From Dermatemys mawii (Eukaryota; Chordata; Testudines; Dermatemydidae), in the NCBI GenBank assembly GCA_007922305.1, contig ML677348.1, forward strand, positions 20,865,263 through 20,929,262: DNA of 64,000 bases, written 5' to 3'. A model generated the notes under the pieces. It was given only the letters and a program-made list of their open reading frames with translations. It ran no database searches and had not been told where the DNA came from. Positions 24,197 through 35,850 of this stretch are shown here, in pieces (position 1 is the first letter of the stretch; every line of letters begins with the position of its first letter). The position numbers and the translations under genes were made by a program.

Positions 24197-24381
24197 ACTT
24201 CCACCTTTTCATGTTCTCTGTGTATATATATTTTCCTACTCTATGTTCCATTCTATGCATCTGATGAAGTGGGCTGTAGCCCACGAAAGCTTATGCTCAA
24301 ATAAATTTGTCAGTCTCTAAGGCGCCACAAGTACTTCTGTTCTTTTTGCAGATACAGACTAACATCGTTGCTACTCTGAAA
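24197..24381 (+). mobile_element. Penelope-like 3' tail (family A)
   Basis: The order is a short AT stretch, tctatgcatctgatgaag, agcccacgaaagcttatgct, aaataaatttgt, agtctctaaggcgccacaag and cagatacagactaac, ending actctgaaac. The same order occurs at the 3' end of the PLE at 34518-36045. It contains the most complete hammerhead-like motif of the window. Confidence 0.75.
24257..24296 (+). ncRNA. Hammerhead ribozyme-like motif, most complete copy
   Basis: In order: GCAT (stem I, 24257-24260), CTGATGA (24261-24267), stem II GTGGGC (24269-24274) with loop TGTA and GCCCAC (24279-24284), GAAA (24285-24288), AGCT palindrome (24288-24291), T at 24292 as the expected cleavage nucleotide, and ATGC (24293-24296), which closes stem I. 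All core positions of a type I hammerhead are present. Stem III can form only between two copies because AGCT is self-complementary without a loop. PLEs of other animals are known to carry hammerheads with minimal stem III. Confidence 0.65.
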
Positions 24382-24811
24382 CTTTTCTCAAAGCAATCAC
24401 TATCTATCTAACCTATCAGGCCTCATCCTCAAAGGAAACCCGCACACTACTTTCAAAAGACAAGCCTCAGAGCTTAAGCTCATTATTCTGCTAGACACTA
24501 AAAATCATGGACTGAACAGAGACACTGGATTTACGGCTTATTACAACAATCTGTAACCCGCTATCCCCTCCTTTTTTGTCCTATGATTCCAAAGGTTTTA
24601 ACAGGCCACTTCACCTTGAACGATCCCTTAAAATATGTGCTAACTTCTTGTTCAAAGCAATCTGTTTCACCTTGTATTTAGCTGTGATGCCCAGAGTACA
24701 TTTCCCAGCCTTGAAGAAGAGCTCTGTGTAGCTCAAAAGCTTGTCTCTCTCACCAACACAAATTGGTCCAATAAAAGATATTACCTCACCCACCTTGTCT
24801 CTCTAGAATCT

Positions 24812-27800
24812 GTCTTTGTTATGTTTTGATAACAACACCTGTGATGTAACTCTGGAAGTCAGGTGGGATGATACGGTGCAACGATCTCATTTACATATCG
24901 TAACAGCTGTTACATTAAATATTGTATGCAAAAATCCAGTTAACAGACTGAGTAGCGAAAGGAATGGAATGCTACTCAATGGCCTTGTTAGTACTGTGGA
25001 ATCATGATGCATGGAGAGACAAGCTGAAGGAAGAAGATTCAAGCCCCCGAGACGGTGACTATGTCTTGAATGTGATGTGCTCTGGGAAAGAGGGAAGGAG
25101 GCAGCTGCACAACAACCAGTGGAGCGGCAGCGTGGCATCTGGTTATCCCTCATCTGCAAAGTAGAGTGAGTGTGCACCAGGGCAGATTGCCACATAAAAG
25201 GGACAAAGAAAAATGCCCGCCCCATAAAGAATCCTAATGGTCTCAGCTCTTCAGTGCAACTAACTGTCAATCAGTTGCCAGTGTAATGTAACCCTGTCCT
25301 CCTCCAGCACTGCAAAAATCTGCCACAGCAAAGTTAGGAAATGGCTTCTGAACAAAGAGATGCTTTATCTATCATTTACCAATCTCCAGGCTCCCTGTGC
25401 TACTTATAGGACTTAGTCTATACATTATTTAACTCTGCAGTTCCACACAGGTGCAGTGCAGTATAATGTAACTTCATTACGGGATTCTGTCATGAGAGAA
25501 TAGCTTTATCATGTCCCTTGAGACTCTGCCTTCTGGGTCCCATTTTGTTTGTCATTCTGTTGTACCCCTATTCCTGTGGTTTGCAGTTAGTCCATTACCT
25601 CTGTTGCTTTTGGGAGTTTTATCTCTGTTATGGATGAGCTGTAGGATATATGGGGAAATAAAAGAGATTAAGGCCTTGATACTCTCCTTCACTGACCTTT
25701 GCTCAACACAGGTTAGGTGGGAGTCATACCAATCAGAGAGCCAGTTACAGCTTCCTGATAGTCAAGTTACTCTGGCCCCAGCTCCAGTGTAAAGTAGACC
25801 AACTGCTCTGGCATAAATTAGTGGCTGTTCTTATTTATTTGAGCTGACTATGCTCCCCCAGGCACCACACATCAGGTAAGAATTGATGAAGCACAGGTGC
25901 AGCTGGGGGCACAGCTGGTGTAGGAGTTAGCTGTGCTGGCACTATGCCAACATAGACTTCAATCATTCCAGGGAAATTCTCAGCGGCCACTGAGATTCCA
26001 ACCTCTTTACATCACCTGAATGGTACAGAGTGGCAGGAGCAACAGGAGAGAATCAGGCCCAAAATGTCTCTCTTCCACTTGCAGTAACCTGAAATCAGGA
26101 GTAATATTGTTAGTTGCTTTCTGTCAGTTCTGTAGTTATGCCTCTTTTAATAGCTTGGACACTGTTTTTTCTTGGGAGAGACAGAAGCAGGCTGGATTGG
26201 AGGGAAAGATGAGAGGTTGTTGAAGAGGGCAGCTAGGAAATGACAGTGTTGGTTGACGTGTGGTGTAATGATGTGTTTTATGAATAAAATAAAATCTGAG
26301 CTATTTGTTAATTGAACTGTAGTCTGTGAAATTATAGCAAAAGTTATGTAATGAAGCACAAACACTCTCCTTTTCCTGGAGAGTTCAATAGAGTGGTCGC
26401 TGTAGTACAAGCCCAGGAAGACAAGATGCCAGGGGTTTCGGCCTTTTTCTGACGCAGCTTTGCAAGATGAATAACTCTGGATTTTTTCCACCTTTTCTTT
26501 TCTGTTTTAAAAAAGAAATTTAAGAGTAGGGGCAGAGGATGTGGGCAGATTTTCAGAAGGTGATGAGCACCTGCCCTATGACAACCAGATTCCTTTAAGT
26601 TGGGCACCCCAAAAAAGGAATGCAGTCAAAATCACTAGAAACTTATGAAAATCTTGGCCAAGGAAATTAAATATTTAAAAACTAATTCAATAATGAGATT
26701 GAGAAATCAAGCATTTCAAAGTCACAAAATTCTGAAAGTTTTTATCACCATTATATAATATTTTTGTTCCTGATTTCCTGTTTAAGTATGAACTTCAGTG
26801 CACTCTAGTTTTATTAGGGTCTGAGCCAGACAACACTGACATTAATGACAGTCTTTCCATTGACTTCAGTGAGCTCTGAACTAAGCTCATAATGTATTAC
26901 ATAACAATGCAGGACAGGAAATATGACTTACCTGACTTCTGAACATCTTGATGTTCTTAGCCTAAATTTTGTATTGAAATGACTTTTTATATTTAGCAGC
27001 AGAATAACATTAAGCCAGTAGCCTTTATTTCTCTGGACCATGAAGTGCCAAGGGCAATTGGTTTAAGATAGAATCTAATTACTGTAACAGATTCTAATTC
27101 TGTTTTTAATTCTTAATTCAAACAGTACCCAAAGTGGCTGGATAATTAGGTTATGCAAGGCTATTGCAGGGGAAGGCCTGTTATTCTAGAAACCTTAAAT
27201 GTCTAAACACTGAAAATGATTCAATTTATTTTAGAGCATAGAGGTGATATCTGAAAATAGGTGTCAAAAACTAGACATTATCACTTCTTAAAATGTATTA
27301 CAGTGGTCTATGTGAAACCCAGTTCAATAACATTCAGCTAGCATATGTGGTGCTATAAATAAAGCCCACTCTGAAAAACACTATAGAAGCTCAATAAAAT
27401 TTATCTAGTTCACTTCTTTTGAGCTAAATTTTGGAATCTAAACTTGTCTAAGCAACACAATCCTCTGTAAAAAGTCTAAAAAACTGCATTCTCTCCTTTT
27501 AGCAGACCTTTGAAAACAGTACATAAAATAAAAGTTAGAGTAATAAATATTAAGGTTTCACTCATATCATTCCTCAGTTTTTACCCACCTATGTTAAAGG
27601 AGTCACCATCCTATTATGATCTAAGTCATGTGAAGTTTGATGAAGCCCAAATCTCCTTAGCTGAGTTTCTCTCTTCTCTTATCCTTCCTTCCTCAGCCTA
27701 CACATCTGTTCACTGCCTTCAGGCACTCTCAGTTTGCCCTAGTCAGTAACCACGTAGATTTATAAAATAATTTTCCTTCATAAGGATTACAAATAGGGCT

Positions 27801-27859
27801 GGGCAAAGCTGATGGTAATAACAAAATGTTTAATATATCAAAAGGTAATAACAATTTTT
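24812..27859. other. Intron 2 stretch without recognised element
   Basis: No exon-like sequence. Pieces near 26540-26660 and 26820-26890 (cagattttcagaaggtgatgagcacc; attgacttcagtgagctctg) resemble ancient palindromic amniote repeats but are too decayed to bound. Confidence 0.4.
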
Positions 27860-28104
27860 TTAAAAAATACATCAGAAGCAGGAAGCCTGCTAAACAACCA
27901 GTGACGCCCCTGGATAATAAAGATAGAAAAGGAGCACTTAAAGACAATAAAGACACTGCAGAGAAATTAAATTAATTCTTTGTTTCAGTTTTTATGGCTG
28001 AGGATGTTAGGGAGATTCCCAGATCTGAGCCATCTTTTGTAGGTGACAAATCTGAGGAACTGTCACAGATTGAAGTGTCACTAGAGGTGGTTTCAGAACT
28101 AATT
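27860..28104 (+). mobile_element. CR1 LINE ORF2 fragment
   Basis: agaagcaggaagcctgctaaacaaccagtg, then aaattaattctttgtttcagtttttatggctgagg and gaggaactgtcacagattgaagtgtcactagagg correspond to the CR1 ORF2 stretch between endonuclease and reverse transcriptase (frame K-x-E-L-S-Q-I-E-V-S-L-E). A TAA occurs at the usual KLNEFF position. A hAT fragment cuts it at 28105. Confidence 0.72.
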
Positions 28105-28197
28105 CAGAGATGAGCAAACCACAGACTGTGGGCCACATCCAGCCCATGGGACCGTCCTGACTGGCCCACCGGAGCTCCCAGCACGGGAGCTCTCAGC
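28105..28197 (+). mobile_element. hAT fragment (left end of the 31344 family)
   Basis: cagagatgagcaaaccacagactgtgggccaca matches the left terminus and first 90 bp of the element at 31344. The rest is missing. Confidence 0.55.
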
Positions 28198-28256
28198 AGC
28201 TGGATGAGATGACCTTTTGAGATCTCATCTTGTTCTACATTTCTACAATTCTATGA
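28198..28256 (+). mobile_element. CR1 tail
   Basis: ctggatgagatgacctttt, gagatctcatc and acaattctatga form a CR1 3' end of the attctatgat type. It may be the end of the CR1 at 27860 with the middle deleted. Confidence 0.55.
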
Positions 28257-31200
28257 AACCCTCCTTTCTCATCCTGCAATCACCTGCCTCATTCACAGCA
28301 CACTTTCCAACTTCTGCAACATCCATTCCTATTGGCTACAATTGGTCCTTGATTAAGGTTCCAAGGTGTTACAGGAATACAAATAAATAATAATAATTAA
28401 TAGAAGATGAGAGATGTCAGCACCAAGTTGAATCAGAACTTTATTTTTGTGTTGATATACAATGTTATAAGGTACAGGGCCCATTAATCAATAATAATTA
28501 TACCAATATAGCATTCATTACTGTAGCACTAGACCTCATCAAAATTGACTCCTGCTGAATTAATGCTCACTTAATTTACAAATGGTCCCAGAAAAAGTCA
28601 AAATTATTAACTGCAATAGTGTCTGTTTCCATGGATAGTAAGCATACATACTGATTAAGAAACAGAGAGTTTAAGGTCAAAAGTATCTACTAATATGGGG
28701 TGCCCAATTTGAGAGAGAGGGCCGTAAAAGAGACACATCACGCCTAAATCTGCTTTTGAAAATAAATTATTTCCCATTTTTCACTTAAGAGATTTCTTTG
28801 CTTAAATTTGGTTAATTTCCTTCATCCCAGAAGAACACATGCATGTCTCATCCACTAGACTAAAATCCGATCACAAACATCTCCCCCTTCCACAAGGGTG
28901 TGCAATAGAAAATATTTTTCATTTTAATGTTGTAAATAGTTTTCAGTTATACTAAGAGGTAGTTTTACTGATTTAAAACAAATGTCACCTTGTATATTGT
29001 CCATTTTGAAAACTGCACAAAGAATTTATATTGATTGAAAATCTTTCCAGATTCTTTAAATTTGACAACATGGAGGGAAAGAGACTGTAATATTCATGTA
29101 TAAAAAAAAATCAAAGGATTTACTGGGACATTGTAAGTAATAACTCCAGCACCACAGGAAGGACTAAAACTCCTGATCCTATACAACAGTATAACATCAA
29201 ATATATATATACAACTTAGCACTAAGACAAATACAACATCACCTATTGGGAGATGTACCATCCACACTAGTCATTACAGAACATCATAAAAAATCCTTAA
29301 AGCCAAATCTTCAAAGCCACGCACAAAGGGAGAGCTAACAAAATGCATGAACCACCATTGTCTGGGCAAAAATTGATAACTGCTTTTGGTTTGCAATAAG
29401 CCCCAGAATCATCCAGATTCCCTTTGTGCAATAATTCACAGTAATCAATTAACATAAACATGTTTTAAGGCAAAATCCAGTCATAGTATGGTGCCATGTA
29501 CTAGTAATTATTCCTCTTTCTGAAAGGCGATACTGTGTGATATAGCAAGATGTTTGTTACATAAGGGAGTCCCAAATGGACTTCACTGGAGTTGGAATAG
29601 TGAGTGGAGGTTCCGGTGGAGAAAGTTTTCTAAATAATGTATGAAATGCAGACAGGGTGAACAGTCTATCCTGAATCTGTACAAGCAGATTTATACAATA
29701 GCATATGATGAAGTGGGACTCCTCTATGGACAAAGAAATGTACCAATTACGTGAACATCTACAATAGGAGAAGTTGGGATTTTTATATAGCAGAAACCTA
29801 ATGAAATATAAATGAACAAAAAGAAAATCACAAGAAACCATGTTAAGGTTTATATATTGTCATCTGTGCTTTGTAATTGCACTTTAATTGCCCTAGAAAT
29901 TAAAAATAGTGTCATTAAAGCTGTACTCTTCTGTATGAAGTAACAGTTTCAAAAGCACAGAATTTTTAAAGTAAATTTAAAATTGCATAGAGCAATTTCA
30001 TAGTTTCTCTTATGCACTTTAAATAATTATATTTTATTACACCCACATTTTAAATTTTAAGTCATTAAAAATTAGGAAGTTAAGATTAACATTTATGTTA
30101 TAAAATTAAATTAGTAATTTTAGTAGCAGTCAAACACTCAAACTTCATCTAAACTTTCCCCCGTTCATTTGCTCGTCTGCATAGCTAGTACCATTTCCAT
30201 TGTATACGACACACTCTTGTGGAGAGGAGAGATATCTGTGTTAAGATGTTAGTCTAATGGATGAGACATTTCCAAGACAAACCAGCTAATAAAAGTGATT
30301 ATTTTTTCAAAGTTATTGCAACATCTTCCTAGTTACTTGTGACAAATTAAGAAATACATGTCAGATGCTCCTTACAAAGTTCTTTGGCGCTATGAGTGGA
30401 AACGACCATCAAACTCTTCTGCCTCCATAAAAACAGTTCTTCTTGGCTCAGAATTGGATTCTACACTAACACAAGGAGCTTTTCTGTAAGAGCCCTCTAG
30501 AGCTGTAACTTTCACAGTACTCAGAGTTTTAAAGAGCAATTAAATCACATTCACTGAGGTTATTAGCAGGGTTTTTGTTTGGGGTTTTTTTGCAGCAAAA
30601 TGCCTCTTGTTATGAATTTGTATCTAACCTGAGTCACGCAATCTTCTTTCAAGTTGGGAATCACTCCCATGATCAAGGGCTGATTTACTTTGTGTTGGGG
30701 GGAAAAACACCTCCCAAAGTTACACACTATGCAGCTTTATACTGCATGTGTGTTGCATAAATATGTAAACTATGTTTCATTCGGTGTGTCCAAACTTGTG
30801 CCCAACCTCTTTCTTGAACACTCAGCTTTGTCATGCATGCATCTATAGAACTAGTGTGTCGTAGGGGAGGTCCTTTCAGCAAACATTGTACCCATTTGTT
30901 TTCTCCAAGGATAATTAAGTTTTCAGTTCCTGACTGGCTTGTGCAGTTTAACAAAATAGATGAGCCGAGGGATTATGATGCAGAACCTAAACAACAACAC
31001 TTTCATATGAACTTTAGATATAGTCCATTGTTTTTTCCTCACTGCTCTTAACTCTATCATCTTTGACATGTCACTGGGATAAAGATAGCCTGGAAACAAA
31101 GGCAGCTTAATCTATATTAAAAGCATTATCCCTTATGTAAATAAACAAGGTAGCCACCATAGGCCATCAGGAGGGCAGCAGCAAACATCATCATCCTGCT

Positions 31201-31343
31201 CTCATTATATTTTCTCTTCAAGACAATATATTGTGGTGAGACTTCTGCCATCCACAGTCTTAGATCATTTTCATTCTAATCATAATAAGCTGGCCACTAG
31301 CTTAAGTAGATGCTTCTTCAAACAGCCACAATAGGGAGTAGAA
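28257..31343. other. Intron 2 stretch without recognised element
   Basis: Very AT-rich and apparently unique. No repeat or exon recognised. Confidence 0.45.
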
Positions 31344-32125
31344 CAGGAATGGGCAAACTACGGCCTGCAGGCCACACCCGGCCCACGGGCCTGTCCTGAC
31401 CAGCCTGCCTGAGCTCCTGGTGGGGGAAACTGCTCCCGGACCCTCCCCCGTCTTCCCCACTCTCCCAGAGCCTCAGCGTGCCACATGGGCAGCGCTCTGG
31501 GAGGCGGGGCTGTGCGCTCCTCCCGGAGAGCAGTGCTGTGTGTTTGGCTCAGGCAGGGCTGCCAGCAGCATGCTAGGGGGCCGGGGCCAGGATAAGGGGC
31601 TGGAGTCCTGGGGGGCAATCAGAGGACAGGGAGCTGATGGATGGGGTGGAGGTTCTGGGCAAGTGGTGAGGGGACAGGTGAGGAAATGCGGGGGAAGTTG
31701 GATAGGGCGTGGGAGTCCCGTGGGTCTGTCAGGGGGAGGGGGTGTGGATAGGGGTTGAGGCAGTCGGGGACAGGGAGCAGGAAGGGTTGGGAAGGGGTTG
31801 GGTCTTGGGGGGGCAGTTAGGGTGGGGGTGTCTCTGGAGGGGGCAGTTAGGGGACAAGGAGCAGAGGGGCTTAACTAGGGGGTGGAGTCCTTGGGGGGTG
31901 ATTAGGAGCAGGTGGTCTCTGGAGGCGGCGATTAGGGGGCAAGGAGCAGGGGTGGTCGGATGGGTCGGGGATTCTGAGAGGGACAGTCGGGGGCAGGAAC
32001 TAGGAAGGGGTTGGATGGGAGCAGGGCCAGGCTGTTTGAGGAAACACAGCCTTCCCTGACCCAGCCCTCCGTACAAGTTTTCAACCTCAATGTGGTCCTC
32101 GGGCCAAAAAGTTTGCCCACCTCTG
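31344..32125. mobile_element. Non-autonomous hAT element, 782 bp, GC-rich
   Basis: The left end caggaatgggcaaactacggcc is mirrored by ggccaaaaagtttgcccacctctg at the right. The flanks gagtagaa and atttagaa share five of eight bases, a decayed 8-bp duplication. The interior is G-rich with a degenerate tandem pattern (ggggcagttagggg, aggagcag...gggttgg). The open frames in it come from composition. Fragments of the same family are at 18770 and 28105. Confidence 0.72.
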
Positions 32126-34504
32126 ATTTAGAACAACGTAAGGAAATGAAGGGGAAGGTACTATAACAGAATGGAACATGAACTATGGACCAAACAGTGC
32201 AATCTGATTCCATTCCATCACTTCTTAGTCCACTTCAGGACCTAAAGAGACACTGGGTAACACAAACTGTGTGTGTTAGCCATTGGTCTAGAAGTCTGAA
32301 AGAATTCCAGGGTCTGGCTGTGTCCCACACTCTCAAAACCCCTTTTATAATCATTGCAACCAAGTTCTATCTCTTCTCTACCACTGACCAGTGGTTGGGG
32401 GCATGAGAGGGCCATGTGCCCAAGGCTAGTACAGTTCTACTTGGTATCTCAGTGCAATTTACTGAGGATGAGTATACCAATAAGGCTTATTAAATGCATC
32501 GCTGAAAATTTCTGCAGCAATGCAATACTGATTTCACTGTGTATCAATGTAGTCTAATTGTAGATTGAGAATAACTATTAAACTGCAGTATTGCACAAGG
32601 AACCCAAATATACTGCTGGAGAAATTCAGAAAAATATAGCCCCTTGGAAACCACTATTCACTTCAATAGAGCATTAAACCTGAGCTAAGTACATTGCCAG
32701 TGTTTAACTCATAATAAATTATAATAATTATAAGCCCAGAAGAGGGAAATCTGACATAGCAGGGGATCTTGTGGTTTAGACTGCCTGTGGGAGGCAAATC
32801 GTTAATTGCTAATGGTACCGGAATATCTCAGGGCTTTTAGTAATTTATTACGTTGCTATTATTTATAAAACATTGACTGTATATTCAGCATTGTACAATG
32901 CACATATAAAGACCGTCCCAGCCCTAAGGAGTCTAAAGACTAAAAGGCAGATGCATAAAGTAGAATGCATGGGGAAACCCAGTGGAGGACTGTGTCACTG
33001 TTAATTATTTTAGATCCCACTGTAATTTATTCTGTAAAGTGCAGTTGTACACAACTCTCAGGGACTTGCATGGTGAATGCTGCTGGAAAGCAGCTGGAAT
33101 CTAAGGAAGATAGAAAAAGCCTAGTAAAATTTAAAACTCAATTGAAATAAATTGCTAGAGTAGTAGGACTATTGCAAACAGCCATTTTACCTAAACCAAT
33201 GACAACTGCAAAACTATAACTACTTCTAAGTAGAAATTAAACCGTTGCTGTCAGGAACATACAAACACCTAAACACGTTAAATAGCATTAGCTGAATTCA
33301 GAAAAAGAAGAGCATTTCACAATAAGTTTTTGTTGCTGTTGAAGTTGTATAAAGCCTTCTATCTAACCTTTGGCTTAGCAATAAATGTTACTGGATTTGT
33401 CACTGTTAGCTTTGAATAAGAATTGGTAATATATTTCCAGGATGTGAGAAACCACTAATTAATGGTGCCACTAATTACTAGCTGTAAAATATATGTATTT
33501 CTTGAAGGATTTCAAACTAATCAACAATCTCTCAATTTTAAGGTTGACATTTAAGTTTAAAGGAACCAGATAAAGAACTATTGATTTACAAATTGATTGA
33601 TTATGTGGCCATCACTACACAATATTTAGCCTTGAGAGCAAAAATTAAACACATTTGTCTGTGTGGTAGATTTTTTATATCAGCCCAGCTCTGGTCTAAT
33701 CTCTGCAAGGAGACCAGAACTGTAGTTGCTTTCTGACTGCCCTGAAATGTGTGGCCCACTCCACTGCATAAAAGCAACTTTCTGGACCTCATTTCAGGCT
33801 TCAAAGGGAATCCTACTACCCCTTATTTCCCCAGGTTCAAGGGAGATGGCTACTCCCAATCTGATAACAAACTCTTTATACAAAACGATTAATGTTTGTT
33901 TTAATTATTATAAAAATTAAAGTTTGAAATGTTTCCACATGTAGCTTTAGAACCTATAATTTTGATCTCCACTACAGGCTGCCCTTGACCTGCCACACAG
34001 ACCTTACAGGGTAGGAAGCAGGGTGCAGAAGCACACATGCTTGCGAGGTTGCAGGTAAGAGGGCTGGAGCATGGAGAGGGGCAGAAGCAACTGCTAGCAG
34101 ATGCAATGCTACTATCACAGCTTACAGTGCTAGTAGCAGGCCTATTGTTGCACTCAAATGAAAATGAAATACCAGTAGATAAATCATTGGGTTACTAAAC
34201 TACATGAACCTTCACCTCTAATTTCCATCTTCCAGCAACAAATCCCACACAGCTAACAGCAAATTTCCTGCTGGCTAAAAGTATTGATTGGACAGATTGG
34301 ACCATTGCCAACCTGAAGGCTAAAATTTGCCAAACTCTGACTTAGGAAAACCATAAGGGAAATCCAATTATTTTTAATGATCTCAAGGGCTGTTGTCAGA
34401 AAAAGTCTGATTTAAGTAGTGAAAGAGCCTAAAGATGACTACTAATCAAGAATATAGTATCTGTAGCTCAATTATTAAAAAGAATCCAAGTGTATCTGCA
34501 ACTT
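32126..34504. other. Intron 2 stretch without recognised element
   Basis: AT-rich, no recognised exon or repeat. Confidence 0.4.
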
Positions 34505-34565
34505 TTGTTTATTTTGTAAAAACAATGAGGAGTCTTGTGGTACCTTAACTAACACATTTATTAGA

Positions 34566-34605
34566 GCATAAGCTTTCGTGGGCAATGACCCACTTCATCA
34601 GATGT
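34566..34605 (-). ncRNA. Hammerhead ribozyme-like motif, copy 3
   Basis: On the minus strand: ACAT, CTGATGA, stem II GTGGG (loop TCATTG) CCCAC, GAAA, GCTT, ATGC. The core is complete; stem I has three pairs plus an A/C mismatch at its fourth position, probably a G-to-A decay. It lies in the 3' tail of the PLE at 34518-36045. Confidence 0.55.
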
Positions 34606-34747
34606 GTGGAGTGAAAATTACAGTAGACAGGCATAAATATACAGCACAAGAAAAGATGGGAGTTGCCTTACCAAGTGTGGAGGGGTCAATGATTCAGTCA
34701 GGGTGGATGTGTCCCATTCCCAACCGCTGACAAGAAGGTGTGAATGT

Positions 34748-34973
34748 TGACAGAGTAAAAAAGATGAGGAAGACTTTGTAGCACCTTAGAGACTAACCAG
34801 TTTATTTCAGCATAAGCTTTCGTGGGCTATAGCCCACTTCATCGAATGCTATAGCCCACGAAAGCTTATGCTAAAATAAACTGGTTAGTCTCTAAGGTGC
34901 TACAAAGTCTTCCTGGTCTTATTTACGGATACAGACTAACAGAGCTGCTAATCTTAAACCTGACAGAGTAAAA
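34748..34973. mobile_element. Palindromic Penelope-like copy nested in a PLE, 13-bp duplication
   Basis: The element (34761-34960) is flanked by tgacagagtaaaa at 34748-34760 and 34961-34973. Its arms are nearly perfect inverted copies: ataagctttcgtgggctatagccca on the left and tgggctatagcccacgaaagcttat type sequence on the right, around a centre near 34846. The left arm, read on the minus strand, has TCGATGA where CTGATGA is expected, so the ribozyme core is broken there. Confidence 0.8.
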
Positions 34974-35239
34974 GTTACTTTTTGTAGTGCTAAGGAGGCC
35001 AGTTCCATCAGGGTGGATGACCCATACTTAACAGTTGATGGGAGATTACTTCTTGTAGTGACCCAGCCATTCCCCGTCTTTATTTAGGCCTAATTTGATG
35101 GTGTCAAGTTTGCAAATGAATTACAGCTCTGCAGTTTCTCCTTGAAGTCTGCTTTTGAAGTTTTTTTGTTGAAGAGTGGCCACTTTTAAGTCTGGAATTG
35201 AGTGTCCAGGGAGGTTAAAATGCTCTCCCACTGGTTTTT

Positions 35240-35620
35240 GAATGTTACAATTCTTGATGTCTCATTTGTGCTCATTTATTCTTTTCCATAGAGACTGTCC
35301 AATTTGGCAAATGAACATGGCAGAGAAGCATTGCTGGCAAATGATGGCATATATCACATTAGTGGATGTGCAAGTGAATGAGCACCTTATGGTGTGGCTG
35401 GATGTGGTTAGGTCCTGTGATGATGTCACTTGAGTAGATATGTGGACAGAGTTGGCAATGGGGTTTGTTGCGGGGATTGGTTCCTGGGATAGTGTTTCTG
35501 TTGTGTGATGTGTGGTTGCTGGTGAGTATTTGCCTCAGGTTGGGGGGCTGTCTGTAAGTGAGGACTGATCTGCCTCCCAATGTTTGTGAAAGCGAGGGTC
35601 CATCTTCCAGGATACATTGT
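35240..35620 (-). pseudogene. PLE GIY-YIG endonuclease remnant
   Basis: Minus-strand frames encode PNLRQILTS, NPRNKPHCQLCPHI (the Cys-containing linker before the nuclease) and then, after a frame change near 35370, YAIICQQCFSAMFIWQIGQSL with RINEHK. This is the order found in PLE C-terminal regions. The GIY motif is YAI and the YIG motif is decayed to FIW, so catalysis is unlikely. Stops separate the parts. Confidence 0.65.
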
Positions 35621-35820
35621 AGATCCTTGGTGTGATGTGCTGAAGAGGCTCTAGGTGGGGGCTGTAGGTGATGGCCAGTGGCATTCTGTTACTTTCTTTG
35701 TTGGACTAGTCCTACAGTAGGTGACTTCTGGGTACCCATCTGGCTCTGTCCATCTGTTTCTTCACTTCCCCAGGGGGGTACTGTAGTTTTAAGAATGCTT
35801 AAAAGGGATCCTGATCATTG

Positions 35821-35850
35821 ACCCCCCCCCCCCCCGACACACACACACAC
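35821..35850 (+). repeat. Poly-C followed by CA repeat
   Basis: A run of about 14 C, then g and seven CA units, inside the inverted PLE tail. Confidence 0.9.

Larger units (their letters stand above)
22185..24804 (+). mobile_element. Penelope-like retroelement (family B) with inverted tail, invaded
   Basis: The left 580 bp (22185-22765) is a minus-strand copy of the element's 3' part: GIY-YIG end, linker and tail (caagcttgtctctctc). From about 22800 the element reads on the plus strand with reverse-transcriptase remnants to 23540, then resumes at 24382-24804 with the same 3' part as the left arm. An inverted partial copy at the 5' side is the usual organisation of PLE insertions. Between 23541 and 24381 sit a CR1, an LTR and a family A PLE tail. 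The flanks share agaatct (22178-22184 and 24805-24811), a weak candidate target duplication. Confidence 0.72.

Noticed and set aside
31358..32213. Several overlapping open frames of about 100 codons on both strands
   Set aside because: All lie in the G-rich interior of a hAT element and come from skewed composition.
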